Shown: in pieces, positions 57,073-64,000 of the stretch
How positions within the stretch are numbered: position 1 is the stretch's first letter
Layout: each line of letters begins with the position of its first letter
DNA from: Roseicella sp. DB1501
Lineage (GTDB): Bacteria; Pseudomonadota; Alphaproteobacteria; Acetobacterales; Acetobacteraceae
Reading direction: 5' to 3'
Assembly: GCF_013112485.1 (NCBI RefSeq)
Contig: NZ_JABFHG010000018.1
Coordinates: forward strand, 1-64,000
Length of the DNA: 64,000 bases
Program-made: the position numbers and the translations under genes
The notes under the pieces: model-generated
Told to the model about the DNA's origin: nothing
Seen by the model: only the letters and a program-made list of their open reading frames with translations
Database searches by the model: none

Positions 57073-57359
57073 CCGCCGACGCACCTCTGTCCATCACCGC
57101 TCTCCGCCACCTCGCCCGTCAAGCTTGCCGCGAAGCCGAGCGGTTCCAAGCAAAGGAATGCCGTCCGATCCGGATACTGTTCTGCACGATACGTCGGCGG
57201 CACCGCTGGACCCGCTGGGAGTCGCGCTGGCACCAGCCCGTAGCAAGGGAAAGCGTCGAGTTCGGATCGGTCTTCCTGACGCATGAATGCCAGCGTTGCT
57301 CTCACATCGAGATCAAACGGATCGATGCGCCGGGGAGGATATTATCAAATCGGACTTGA
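57069..57359 (+). CDS. Hypothetical protein with CxxC motif
   Basis: A 96-residue basic product (MTADAPLSITALRHLARQAC; C-terminal FLTHECQRCSHIEIKRIDA). The CQRC pair resembles that of the gene immediately upstream. Its 3' end overlaps the convergent HEPN gene by 15 bp. No family is recognised. Confidence 0.55.
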   Translation: MTADAPLSITALRHLARQACREAERFQAKECRPIRILFCTIRRRHRWTRWESRWHQPVARESVEFGSVFLTHECQRCSHIEIKRIDAPGRILSNRT

Positions 57360-58265
57360 AAGCCCCAGCCGCGCTGAAAGCACGAGCTTCACGGCTGTAA
57401 GAACGTCATCGAAAACATTCATGACTTCCTCATTGCCACCGTGATGCATGATTTTGCTGCGGATATCGTAGGCCTTTTTCATTTTTCGGGCGAGAGCTTC
57501 ACGTGCATCCTGTTCCAATGGCGCCTCGTCTCGGATCAGCTGTTGAATGCGCAGATTAATTGACTGCTCTTCGCTGAAACCAATTTGGCTGAGCACACCC
57601 TGAACTTCTCTTCTCTCAACCTCGGTAGCGCCCTGCTTCATAAACTCCAGCTTCTCCCTAAATCCACCGAGCGCAGCAATCAGCGCATCGTGGCGCTTTG
57701 GCCGCGGTGCCATAATTTCCAGTGCCATGATGAGTGTGAGAAATCGCGCCCGATTGGATGCCTCATGAAACGTCTCGAGATAAAGCTCAATCGCGGTTGC
57801 TGTCTTATCGTCAATCGCTGGCGGCTCCGCTACAAGACCGGAACGGAGTGCTTCCTCCGCAAAAGACCAACCAGTGCTTCCAGAGCCGCGGCCGGGATTT
57901 AATATCCAAAAAGAGATTTTCTTATCGTTTGGGTAGATGCAGTAGCCGTCTGCGTCAGCTCGTCCATCGTGCCGATTTGACGGATCTAGTTGCCTATCGA
58001 GATAATGCACCTTATTTTTGGAGAACGCGCTCCTGAAAGCAATGTGGTATTTGAGAGCCAGAGAATAGAGAGCAAGCTTAAGCTTTTTGACAAAGTCCTC
58101 CGCCGCATCTTCGCTTTCAAAGCCCTGAGCGACAAAGATTAACCATGGCCAATCCTTTTTTACCGTAACCGTAATCCCATCGACAACGATTGACGGCTCG
58201 GCATCCAGCCCCTGAATAGGAGCTTCAGCCTGTACCTTCACCGATAGCCGCAGCGTATACCCCAT
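57345..58265 (-). CDS. ApeA-like HEPN domain protein
   Basis: A 306-residue protein. The C-terminal helical domain (about residues 190-300) contains FHEASNRARFLTLIMALEIMAPRPKRHDALIAAL and the R-x4-H motif RSKIMHHG (Arg269, His274). This is the catalytic signature of HEPN ribonucleases and specifically resembles Apea_HEPN. The N-terminal half (GYTLRLSVKVQAEAPIQG...YHIAFRSAFSKNKVHYLD) is a separate beta-rich domain of unknown type. The start at ATG 58265 follows AGGAGGTGAG; that site is part of the final Arg codons of the upstream lipoprotein gene. A phage-defence or toxin role is inferred from the domain. Confidence 0.72.
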   Translation of the reverse strand: MGYTLRLSVKVQAEAPIQGLDAEPSIVVDGITVTVKKDWPWLIFVAQGFESEDAAEDFVKKLKLALYSLALKYHIAFRSAFSKNKVHYLDRQLDPSNRHDGRADADGYCIYPNDKKISFWILNPGRGSGSTGWSFAEEALRSGLVAEPPAIDDKTATAIELYLETFHEASNRARFLTLIMALEIMAPRPKRHDALIAALGGFREKLEFMKQGATEVERREVQGVLSQIGFSEEQSINLRIQQLIRDEAPLEQDAREALARKMKKAYDIRSKIMHHGGNEEVMNVFDDVLTAVKLVLSARLGLSSPI

Positions 58266-58269
58266 TAAC

Positions 58270-58731
58270 TCACCTCCTCCGCCCGCCCCCATGTCCGATC
58301 CCGCGATGAAAGTGCGTCCGCCCTCCGATGCGGCCGACATACCCAACGCTGATCGATGACCCGAACCAGGGACCGTAATAGCCGACCGGGTAGGCATATG
58401 GCCCATAATAGGGCGAGTAGTACCGCGAGACCGGAAAGGCCTGCAGGCGATTGCCGCTGGCGCTCATGCACTGCGCATAGGCGATATCGTAGCGCTGCTG
58501 CAGCCCGAGCTTCGGATCAACGACGGCCGGCGCCGTTCCTGCGGCAGGGAGGCCATAGCCGATTTGTCCCGCGGCATAGGCGCGGCAGGCGGCGTCCTCA
58601 CTGCGGAACTGGGCGAGATCCTTCCCGTCAGGTGGCAGCGAGAGGATGCCCGGTCCTGTTGGTGGACCCGACGCGCAGGCGGCAAGCGAAAGCACCGCAC
58701 AGAGAACAAGCAGGTGCTTGGCAGCAGTCAT
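58270..58731 (-). CDS. Predicted lipoprotein with Tyr/Gly-rich tail
   Basis: A 153-residue protein with a lipobox (LSLAAC, Cys19) after a clean signal peptide. The middle reads AQFRSEDAACRAYAAGQIG...LQQRYDIAYAQCMSASGN, common in small alphaproteobacterial lipoproteins. The C-terminus is Tyr/Pro/Gly-rich then Arg/His-rich. Its last codons, RRR-stop, form the ribosome site of the HEPN gene, so translation of the two is coupled. Confidence 0.8.
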   Translation of the reverse strand: MTAAKHLLVLCAVLSLAACASGPPTGPGILSLPPDGKDLAQFRSEDAACRAYAAGQIGYGLPAAGTAPAVVDPKLGLQQRYDIAYAQCMSASGNRLQAFPVSRYYSPYYGPYAYPVGYYGPWFGSSISVGYVGRIGGRTHFHRGIGHGGGRRR

Positions 58732-58941
58732 GACGAACCTCCCTGGTGAGCGTTCATATGGTCCCGGGAAGCCAGTTGGCGCGGATACTCGACGATCATT
58801 TTCCTAGCATTGCCTGAATTGAATGAACCGTCATCAATGCTCTGTAACGACTTCCGATCAGCAAGTTGCGATTGTGTCCCTGACCGTCGTGACACCGCCG
58901 GCCGGACAGCTATGGTCGGTCGAGCGACCAAGGGAAACGTC

Positions 58942-59217
58942 ATGACCGTAATTGGAAAAAGAGGCACGCCACTCGACGATGGCTTTCGCTCCAGGCCCTT
59001 CGTCAAAGCGAAGCAGCAGCTTTTTCCACCCCGCCTCTGGCGATGGGAAATCCGTGCCGAGGGTGACGATCAGCCCCACCAGGCTTCGCCCTATGCCTAT
59101 CGCTCAGCCCATGACGCCTGGGAGGCCGGCCGAGACCCGCTGGATCGCATCCTTCGACGGCGGTCCTGCCTTCGCGGCGCGGCTGCAATCGCCGCTCCGG
59201 CGCTGCAGCAATCCTAA
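58942..59217 (+). CDS. Hypothetical protein
   Basis: A 91-residue product (MTVIGKRGTPLDDGFRSRPF, PPRLWRWEIRAEGDDQPHQA, SPYAYRSAHDAWEAGRDPLD). The WRWEI...YRSAHDAWEAG segment has the pattern of small proteins that recur in alphaproteobacterial prophages. The ribosome site AGGGAA is weak. No family name. Confidence 0.5.
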   Translation: MTVIGKRGTPLDDGFRSRPFVKAKQQLFPPRLWRWEIRAEGDDQPHQASPYAYRSAHDAWEAGRDPLDRILRRRSCLRGAAAIAAPALQQS

Positions 59218-59333
59218 CCGCTCCGCGCCCCAGACCATGAAGCGTCATCGACGGTGACGTCGAGACCGTACGGGCGTTTGCAAAATGTCGGCCGGGCTGG
59301 CAAGGCGGCCGCTGGCGTGTGGTTTCACAACGT

Positions 59334-60143
59334 TCAAAAATTTACGAACACTGAGCCCCACCAATATTTAGCGAATGATCCATGGTCAAATGGTGGCACA
59401 CGAACGATAAGTTTAATAGGATATGCCGCGACCATCGTAGCCATTAAGCCAGCAAAGCAGGCAATAGTGGTCACGTACGCCAAAACGAAGGCGGCCACAC
59501 TCTGCGCTATCGTTGATTTTAACAAATCCCTCATTGCACGCCACGCCTTAACTCCCCAAACCGTCATCAAAGCAACCATTGCAAAATTAAAGACTTGCCA
59601 AGCATTATACCAGAACGATGGGAAGGCTCCGGAGAGCGGAACTCGCATTTCCCAAGCCTCGTTCTTTGCACCGGGGAAGGTTGTGACTATTTGCATTGAA
59701 AGCGAATTTCGTAGATCCCCGGAGTTATGCTCCGCCACCGATTTTATCATTGCGTCTATGAATGGTTGAACAGCATACAGTGGAATTGTTAAAACCGTTA
59801 CGCCCGCAAAGAAATAAAGCGACCAAATTATTGAGAGTTCTAATGGTAAGCGCTTGCCAACAATTAACCACGAAAGAGAGACAAGAACCGCGAATAATGC
59901 CGACATGAAAAATCCAGCCACCAGGTATTTTGCAAACTCGTCAAAATCTCGTCCAGTTTGAGATGGATTAAACAAATACGAAGCCGAAAGCGCCAATGTT
60001 AATACAGCCAGACAGCCCGACCACTTATCTCCCTCCAAACTCATCTGCGCGCATAGGTGCTTTCTGGGTGAGGATACGAGTGACACCATATCCTGCACCA
60101 GCATCGGAATTTTTGGCAAAAATGATAATAGTTTTTCGAACAT
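59334..60143 (-). CDS. Yip1-domain-like polytopic membrane protein
   Basis: A 269-residue protein with five predicted TM helices (for example WSGCLAVLTLALSASYLF, YLVAGFFMSALFAVLVSLSWLIV, IIWSLYFFAGVTVLTIPLYAV, FALVALMTVW-like segments, IACFAGLMATMVAAY). The N-terminal VSLVSSPRKHLCAQM resembles the SPR motif that opens Yip1-family domains. Coding sequence is much more AT-rich than its neighbours, suggesting a separately acquired moron gene. Confidence 0.7.
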   Translation of the reverse strand: MFEKLLSFLPKIPMLVQDMVSLVSSPRKHLCAQMSLEGDKWSGCLAVLTLALSASYLFNPSQTGRDFDEFAKYLVAGFFMSALFAVLVSLSWLIVGKRLPLELSIIWSLYFFAGVTVLTIPLYAVQPFIDAMIKSVAEHNSGDLRNSLSMQIVTTFPGAKNEAWEMRVPLSGAFPSFWYNAWQVFNFAMVALMTVWGVKAWRAMRDLLKSTIAQSVAAFVLAYVTTIACFAGLMATMVAAYPIKLIVRVPPFDHGSFAKYWWGSVFVNF

Positions 60144-60220
60144 TAATCTCTCCGCCGTTTGCGAAATGTGCGATCATCCCCTTTTAATGACGCAGGAAGC
60201 CGAGCGGGTGATTTTCATTC

Positions 60221-60595
60221 TCACCTCACCGCCACCTCCAGCGTGAACGGTCCCGGCGGCGTCCGCCGGAAGGTCTGGTAGACGCTGATCGTGTAGGTCC
60301 GCGCCTTGGTTTTGAACTGATAGTCGCTCTGGTTGTCGACGACGTCAGGGATCGTGAAAGCGGTGTCGGGTCCGCCCCGCGTCAGGCGCACCCGTGCGGT
60401 CTGCCCCGGACCGGTCTCGAGCAGAAAGCAGGCGCTGGTGGCGCCGGCGTCCATGTTGGTGGCTGTCCCCGACACCGTTGCCGACGAGGCCCCGCGCGCG
60501 AAGCGGATCGGCGTGCACTGCCCCTGGGCGAGCGCGGACGGCGCATGGGCCGCTATGGCGGCGGTGAGGAAGGCAAGCCTGGCGATGGTGGGCAT
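60221..60595 (-). CDS. Secreted protein with pre-peptidase C-terminal-like beta domain
   Basis: A 124-residue protein: signal peptide (MPTIARLAFLTAAIAAHAPSALA), then a beta-rich domain RFARGASSATVSGTATNMDAG...CFLLETGPGQTARVRLTRGGPDTAFTIPDVVDNQSDYQFKTKARTYTISVYQTFRRTPPGPFTLEVAV. The last part resembles PPC-type domains. The substrate is unknown. It lies in the moron-like block between the HEPN gene and the terminase. Confidence 0.68.
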   Translation of the reverse strand: MPTIARLAFLTAAIAAHAPSALAQGQCTPIRFARGASSATVSGTATNMDAGATSACFLLETGPGQTARVRLTRGGPDTAFTIPDVVDNQSDYQFKTKARTYTISVYQTFRRTPPGPFTLEVAVR

Positions 60596-60636
60596 GGGTG
60601 GCTCCCGTGGCGGAGCCCGCATCGAAGCATCAATGC

Positions 60637-60831
60637 TTATCGCTTCTCCATCTTCGCCCGCGACCGCGCCAGGACATCGTCGCTGACCTCGGCAACGTAA
60701 GTCGGGCTGACGCCGGGGGCCTGTCCCTCGATCTGCGCCTTGAGCGTATCCACCTGGCCTTTCCACTGGCCAGATACAAAACCGGCCCCGATACCGATCA
60801 CAAAACACATCACAGGCAATACAGCTTTCAT
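60637..60831 (-). CDS. Small exported or membrane-anchored peptide
   Basis: A 64-residue product (MKAVLPVMCFVIGIGAGFVS, GQWKGQVDTLKAQIEGQAPG, VSPTYVAEVSDDVLARSRAK). The N-terminus is a signal anchor and the remainder is helical and charged. GGAGG lies 5 bp before ATG 60831. Directly upstream of the secreted-protein gene on the same strand. Confidence 0.65.
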   Translation of the reverse strand: MKAVLPVMCFVIGIGAGFVSGQWKGQVDTLKAQIEGQAPGVSPTYVAEVSDDVLARSRAKMEKR

Positions 60832-61046
60832 CGTTTCCTCCGTTGTTTTAAGCCGCGTGATGCGGCGATAACGGACGATAATCCCCAGCCGGTTAAGAAC
60901 TGGTAAACGCAGCCGCAAACTATACCAAGGGTTATGGTTCCATTTATTTTAGCAACATTGTTGCTTTTTACCCGCTTCTCGCACAGAATGTTTGACAGCG
61001 ATCCTGTGTGGGGATCGCAAACTGGGGGCAAATCTTGGGATCAGGT

Positions 61047-62237
61047 ATGAGCGGCAACACTGTTGCCGTTGACGGCTGTGCAGAAATCATCGCAGCGCGG
61101 AAGGCTAAGCCGCGGAACAAAAAACTAAAAGATAAAAACCCAAATAAAAATACTCAAAACGAGCATGTTGCCAGGACTTTTCATTCAGCATACCGCATAT
61201 ACACGGGCGATGAAAAACAGCGATCGTCATTAACCCATACTCTGACCGACCACAAGACCCCATCCATCTTCAGCAACCACGACTTGCGCCGCGCATACGA
61301 AGTCTGGGCGCTGACCACCAAAGAACATTATCAAAGCGCCGTTCTCGACAGGCTTGTAAGGGGCGATGTCTTCGGCCTGTGTAACTCAGAGCGCTATCAG
61401 CATTGCCGCCGCGGCCTCGCCGCTTTCAAAGCCATTTTGGATAAAATGCAAGGCGAAGAGATGACGGCCGAGGAGAAAGCCCCGGTCCCGGTTCTCCGCA
61501 AGGTCACAGGCGAGCGCCAAGCGTCAGCGTTCATGATGCGCCAAGTCAACGCCGAGATCGAGCGTTTGTTGCCGAACCAGATGCAGGATGCCTGCGTCGA
61601 GATCGAATTCAGCTTCCGCTATCTGGCTGGCGAGCTCGCCTCAGTTTCTAACATGCGCGCCTATGGTGGCGTGTCTGGCGCGTCCTTGCGCGACGCCGTC
61701 GAGGACCGGGCCATGAAGCTGGTGCCCAGGTACACGACCTGGTCCAGCCGCCTGAAGTCGGACGCCCCATTGGCCCTCAAGGTTGTTAACGCCGTGGTTC
61801 TCGAGGGTATTGGGCTGCGTCAGGCCGCTGTCAGGGCGCGCCTATCCGACCATAAGCTAGCAGGGCGGCACCTTCTCTTCGGCCTCAACGAATACTGCAT
61901 CCACGCCGGCTGGGGTGACGTCATAGGCGAGTACAAGAACTACGATCCAGGATTTGTTTATATCATTGGCGCGTCGCAGGATGGTCCGTTTAAGATCGGC
62001 TATTCGGGGAGCCCTCTCAAACGCGTGTCAGAGTTGCAGTCTTCCAACCCGAACAAGCTTAATTTGTTTTATCTGATGAAAACCGGACTGGTCGCTAGCC
62101 GTGCCGTTGAACGCGAGATCCACAGCCATTTTTCTAACTGCAAAATACGTGGAGAATGGTACGACGTAAGCATTCAGGAGGTGATCGACGTCCTCCGGAT
62201 TATCCATCCGACGGGAGTTGATGCAAAACTTTCTTGA
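61047..62237 (+). CDS. T5orf172/Mug113-type GIY-YIG protein with long N-terminal region
   Basis: A 396-residue protein. Residues about 300-375 form a GIY-YIG-superfamily domain of the T5orf172/Mug113 class: GFVYIIGASQDGPFKIGYSGSPLKRVSELQSSNPNKLNLFYLMKTGLVASRAVEREIHSHFSNCKIRGEWYDVS. The Tyr, Lys-Ile-Gly, Arg and Glu positions are present. The preceding 250 residues are helical and contain a possible HTH (GIGLRQAAVRARLSDHKLAGRHLLFGL); no other named domain is recognised. ATG 61047 is used, and GTG 61008 is possible. It could be a DNA nickase guarding the terminase end of the phage. Confidence 0.8.
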   Translation: MSGNTVAVDGCAEIIAARKAKPRNKKLKDKNPNKNTQNEHVARTFHSAYRIYTGDEKQRSSLTHTLTDHKTPSIFSNHDLRRAYEVWALTTKEHYQSAVLDRLVRGDVFGLCNSERYQHCRRGLAAFKAILDKMQGEEMTAEEKAPVPVLRKVTGERQASAFMMRQVNAEIERLLPNQMQDACVEIEFSFRYLAGELASVSNMRAYGGVSGASLRDAVEDRAMKLVPRYTTWSSRLKSDAPLALKVVNAVVLEGIGLRQAAVRARLSDHKLAGRHLLFGLNEYCIHAGWGDVIGEYKNYDPGFVYIIGASQDGPFKIGYSGSPLKRVSELQSSNPNKLNLFYLMKTGLVASRAVEREIHSHFSNCKIRGEWYDVSIQEVIDVLRIIHPTGVDAKLS

Positions 62238-62436
62238 CCGGCCTTTTATTCCGGTATATTGTTTTCTTCATGATGCACTTCGTGCGTCAGACACAAGCCT
62301 CGCACCGCGGGGCTTTTTTGTTACCCATTTTCCTCCCGACCTCCCTGTTTACTTCGCTGGCTTCGGCCAGTTTTTTGCGTCAGCTCGGCCATTGCATTCA
62401 GTCCTGCGGGCCTAGACCCCAGGAATCAACATATCC

Positions 62437-62640
62437 ATGACAAACCGAGCGGCGCGCCAGATTCAAACCAGGTACATGATGACCAGCACCGGCCCCGCAG
62501 GAAAGACCATTCGCGGATCCGCTGACCAGATCGCCGACAAGTACCTGACCCTCGCCGAGGACGCCCAGCGCGCCGGCGACCACAACGCAGAAACCCTCTT
62601 CCAGCACGCCGATCACTGGCGGCGTATCGCAGCAGCATGA
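62437..62640 (+). CDS. Mini DUF4167 protein
   Basis: A 67-residue protein whose body TGPAGKTIRGSADQIADKYLTLAEDAQRAGDHNAETLFQHADHWRRI matches the DUF4167 domain of alphaproteobacterial chromosomal proteins (GPxxKxRGxAxxIxEKYxxLAxDAxxxGDxxxxENxxQHAEHYxRI). The usual long low-complexity tail is missing. Its stop overlaps the next gene. The family is conserved in alphaproteobacteria and poorly understood. Confidence 0.8.
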   Translation: MTNRAARQIQTRYMMTSTGPAGKTIRGSADQIADKYLTLAEDAQRAGDHNAETLFQHADHWRRIAAA

Positions 62641-62834
62641 CCTACCTGGACCGTAAGCGCGTCGTGCATTGCATTGAATGTGGCGACCCAATGCTATGCA
62701 TCTATGACCCCAAGATCCGCAACACCTGCCAAGGCTGCGGTGGCGCATCCCTGGCCCTGGAGACCGCCGAAGCCCGCGCCGAGATCCGGCGCGAGTATCT
62801 GGCCCGGGTTCGAGAGGCGCGCGGGCATGAGTGA
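62637..62834 (+). CDS. Zinc-ribbon protein
   Basis: A 65-residue protein with two CxxC pairs (HCIECGDPM and NTCQGCGGASL) forming a DksA/TraR-like or general zinc ribbon, then a charged helix. The ATG overlaps the DUF4167 stop and the stop overlaps the small terminase ATG. Confidence 0.7.
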   Translation: MTYLDRKRVVHCIECGDPMLCIYDPKIRNTCQGCGGASLALETAEARAEIRREYLARVREARGHE

Positions 62835-63372
62835 CAGCACGGACGATGCGCCGCGCCCCGAAGGCAGGCCAACGAAGTACCGGGACGAATATACCGAGCA
62901 GGCTTATAAGATCTGCTTGCTCGGCGCCACCGATAAAACTCTGGGCGAAATCTTCGGCGTCTGCGAGGCCACGATCAATAACTGGAAGCTCGAGCATCCG
63001 GAATTTGCTGATGCCCTGCGGCGCGGCAAGAAGGTGGCTGACATGCACATTGCCAGCAAGCTTTTTAACCGGGCCGAAGGCGCCGAATGGACCGAAGAAG
63101 CAGCCTTCAAGGTGAAGGAAGAGTTCTTCGACGATACGGGCAAAAAGATTAAGACCGAAGAGAAGATCGTCACTGTCCCGGTCAAGAAGGCGGCGCCGCC
63201 TGATACCACAGCCGCCATGTTCTGGCTGAAGAACCGCCATCCCGAAGCTTGGCGCGACAAACAGGACATTGAATTGGCCGGCCCTAACGGCGGAGCAATT
63301 ACAACCGCAAGCGCGACTTTAAGCCGCGAAGAACTTAAAACCATGATAGAGCAAGCCGAGCAGGATGTGTGA
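62827..63372 (+). CDS. Phage terminase small subunit
   Basis: A 181-residue DNA-packaging recognition protein. The HTH is at residues 15-55 ([48 protein letters not shown]), followed by [21 protein letters not shown] and [21 protein letters not shown]. This is the common Terminase_2/Nu1-like small subunit of alphaproteobacterial phages. It overlaps terL by four bases (GTGA). Confidence 0.92.
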   Translation: MSDSTDDAPRPEGRPTKYRDEYTEQAYKICLLGATDKTLGEIFGVCEATINNWKLEHPEFADALRRGKKVADMHIASKLFNRAEGAEWTEEAAFKVKEEFFDDTGKKIKTEEKIVTVPVKKAAPPDTTAAMFWLKNRHPEAWRDKQDIELAGPNGGAITTASATLSREELKTMIEQAEQDV

Positions 63373-64000
63373 ATCTCGACAATCCGCAGTATCGGGAAAT
63401 CGTCAAACTAAAGTGCGAGCTTGACCACCTCTATTTTACCCGGTTCTTTTTCAAACAGCGCAACGGCTTCAAGTTCATTGTCAACTGGCACCATTATGTC
63501 GTCGCCAGGACGGTGCAAAGAATTATAGACGGCGAGCTTAAAAACGTCGTCATCAACGTCCCGCCCGGTTCAGGCAAAACCGAGTGCGTCGTTATAAATC
63601 TGATCGCCCGCGGCCTTGCGCTCAATCCGCGCTCGCGTTTCCTGCATATCTCATCCGGCGAAACGCTGGTCCTGCTGAACTCGGAAACGGCCCGTGATCT
63701 CGTTCAGTCCGACGAGTTCCAAAGCATGTGGCCGATCTCGATCGCCAACGACGCCAAGTCGAAGCAGCGCTGGAACGTCATCGACGAAGACGGCCGCAAG
63801 CTCGGCGGTGTTTACGCCGTGCCACTGGGCGGCCAGATCACCGGCTTCCGGGCTGGCCACATGTCCGACGGCTTCAACGGCGCGATTATCATCGACGATC
63901 CGCTGAAAGCCGACGATGCCTTCAGCAAGCCCGCCAAGGCCGAGGCCAATCGCCGCCTGATTTCGACCGTCAAGTCGAGGAAGATGCGGCCGGACACGCC
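63369..64000 (+). CDS. terL: Phage terminase large subunit, 5' part (runs off the window)
   Basis: Starting at GTG 63369, an open frame of 210 codons continues to the window end. Visible are the adenine-binding FVGQR-equivalent region [16 protein letters not shown], Walker [29 protein letters not shown] and Walker [15 protein letters not shown]. The C-terminal nuclease domain is outside the window. TerL translocates DNA into the capsid and cuts concatemers. It marks the start of the packaging/structural module expected to the right. Confidence 0.93.
   Translation, partial: MNLDNPQYREIVKLKCELDHLYFTRFFFKQRNGFKFIVNWHHYVVARTVQRIIDGELKNVVINVPPGSGKTECVVINLIARGLALNPRSRFLHISSGETLVLLNSETARDLVQSDEFQSMWPISIANDAKSKQRWNVIDEDGRKLGGVYAVPLGGQITGFRAGHMSDGFNGAIIIDDPLKADDAFSKPAKAEANRRLISTVKSRKMRPDT

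Larger units (their letters stand above)
31237..64000. mobile_element. tRNA-Thr-integrated prophage-like element carrying a MobF relaxase (left part; right end outside window)
   Basis: The element begins at the tRNA-Thr fragment and is marked by a sharp fall in GC, small overlapping genes and phage families (Gp49-like, DUF669, Sak4-like, DUF3310, ThyX, VRR-NUC, terminases). It also encodes a MobF relaxase-helicase, a conjugation/mobilisation gene. No integrase, structural or lysis gene is visible up to 64,000, so these should lie beyond the right edge. Whether this is one hybrid element or two elements in tandem cannot be decided without the right end. Confidence 0.8.

Noticed and set aside
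62218-62440. Short hydrophobic plus-strand frames between the GIY-YIG gene and the DUF4167 gene
   Set aside because: No ribosome site and inconsistent composition. The segment contains TTTTTTG after a GCACCGCGGGGC stretch and may simply be a terminator.

Overview
The window comes from a very GC-rich bacterial chromosome. Positions 1 to about 31.2 kb are dense, third-position G/C-biased coding sequence. The gene set (purD, xseA, a complete LPS lipid A/Kdo block, a type II secretion cluster, a TonB siderophore receptor, an AapJ-like amino-acid binding protein) and the codon use fit an alphaproteobacterium, most likely Acetobacteraceae of the Roseomonas type. That genus call is inference from gene content, not a database match.

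Chromosomal part (1-31.2 kb). The left edge holds a truncated IS1182-like transposase, then a class A beta-lactamase, purD, xseA, an M23 peptidase, an SDR oxidoreductase and an amino-acid binding protein. A TetR regulator with its own operator heads two small overlapping genes. From 8.9 to 20.7 kb lies a type II secretion cluster split over both strands: gspG, gspL, gspM and gspC leftward; gspD, a lytic transglycosylase, gspE and gspF rightward; gspH leftward; gspI, gspJ and gspK rightward. Next come a Sco1-like protein and a large multicopper oxidase. Four leftward LPS/membrane genes follow: an LpxL-type acyltransferase, lpxK, waaA and a DUF374 acyltransferase. The chromosomal part closes with a TonB-dependent receptor.

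Integrated element (31.24 kb to beyond the right edge). At 31,237-31,282 there is only the 3' half of a minus-strand tRNA-Thr(GGU). This is the footprint expected at one end of an element integrated into a tRNA gene; the intact tRNA should lie to the right of the window. From here GC content drops, genes become small and overlapping, and phage families dominate. The left arm carries a secreted nuclease, an EcsC protein and a MobF relaxase-helicase. A nine-gene leftward operon (41.2 to 38.3 kb) ends in a primase-polymerase and contains a duplicated two-gene module. An AT-rich control region with repeats separates it from a rightward set (HTH regulator, histone H1-like protein, Gp49-like protein, cold-shock protein, MT-A70 methyltransferase). 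A leftward replication/recombination operon (51.1 to 43.5 kb) encodes a primase-polymerase/ATPase, a Sak4-like recombinase, a DUF669 ssDNA-binding protein, a Cas4-like nuclease, an SF2 helicase and an HNH endonuclease. A 600-bp AT-rich, hairpin-rich gap at 51.1-51.7 kb may be the replication origin. The rightward run from 51.7 to 57.4 kb has a VRR-NUC nuclease, DUF3310 and ThyX, and is interrupted by an IS607-like TnpB element. A possible moron cluster follows (HEPN protein, lipoprotein, Yip1-like membrane protein), then a GIY-YIG protein and the terminase genes; TerL runs off the edge. No integrase, capsid, portal or tail gene lies inside the window. Relaxase plus terminase in one element suggests a phage/mobilisable-element hybrid, or two adjacent elements.

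The most unusual signals are RNA-level. Two consecutive phage genes share a two-hairpin leader whose first stem shows a compensatory base change. An HNH endonuclease gene has its ribosome binding site and the start of its AUG buried in a perfect 13-bp hairpin. Also of note are a TnpB nuclease with intact catalytic residues beside a tnpA reduced to its DNA-binding domain, and the duplicated small-protein module.
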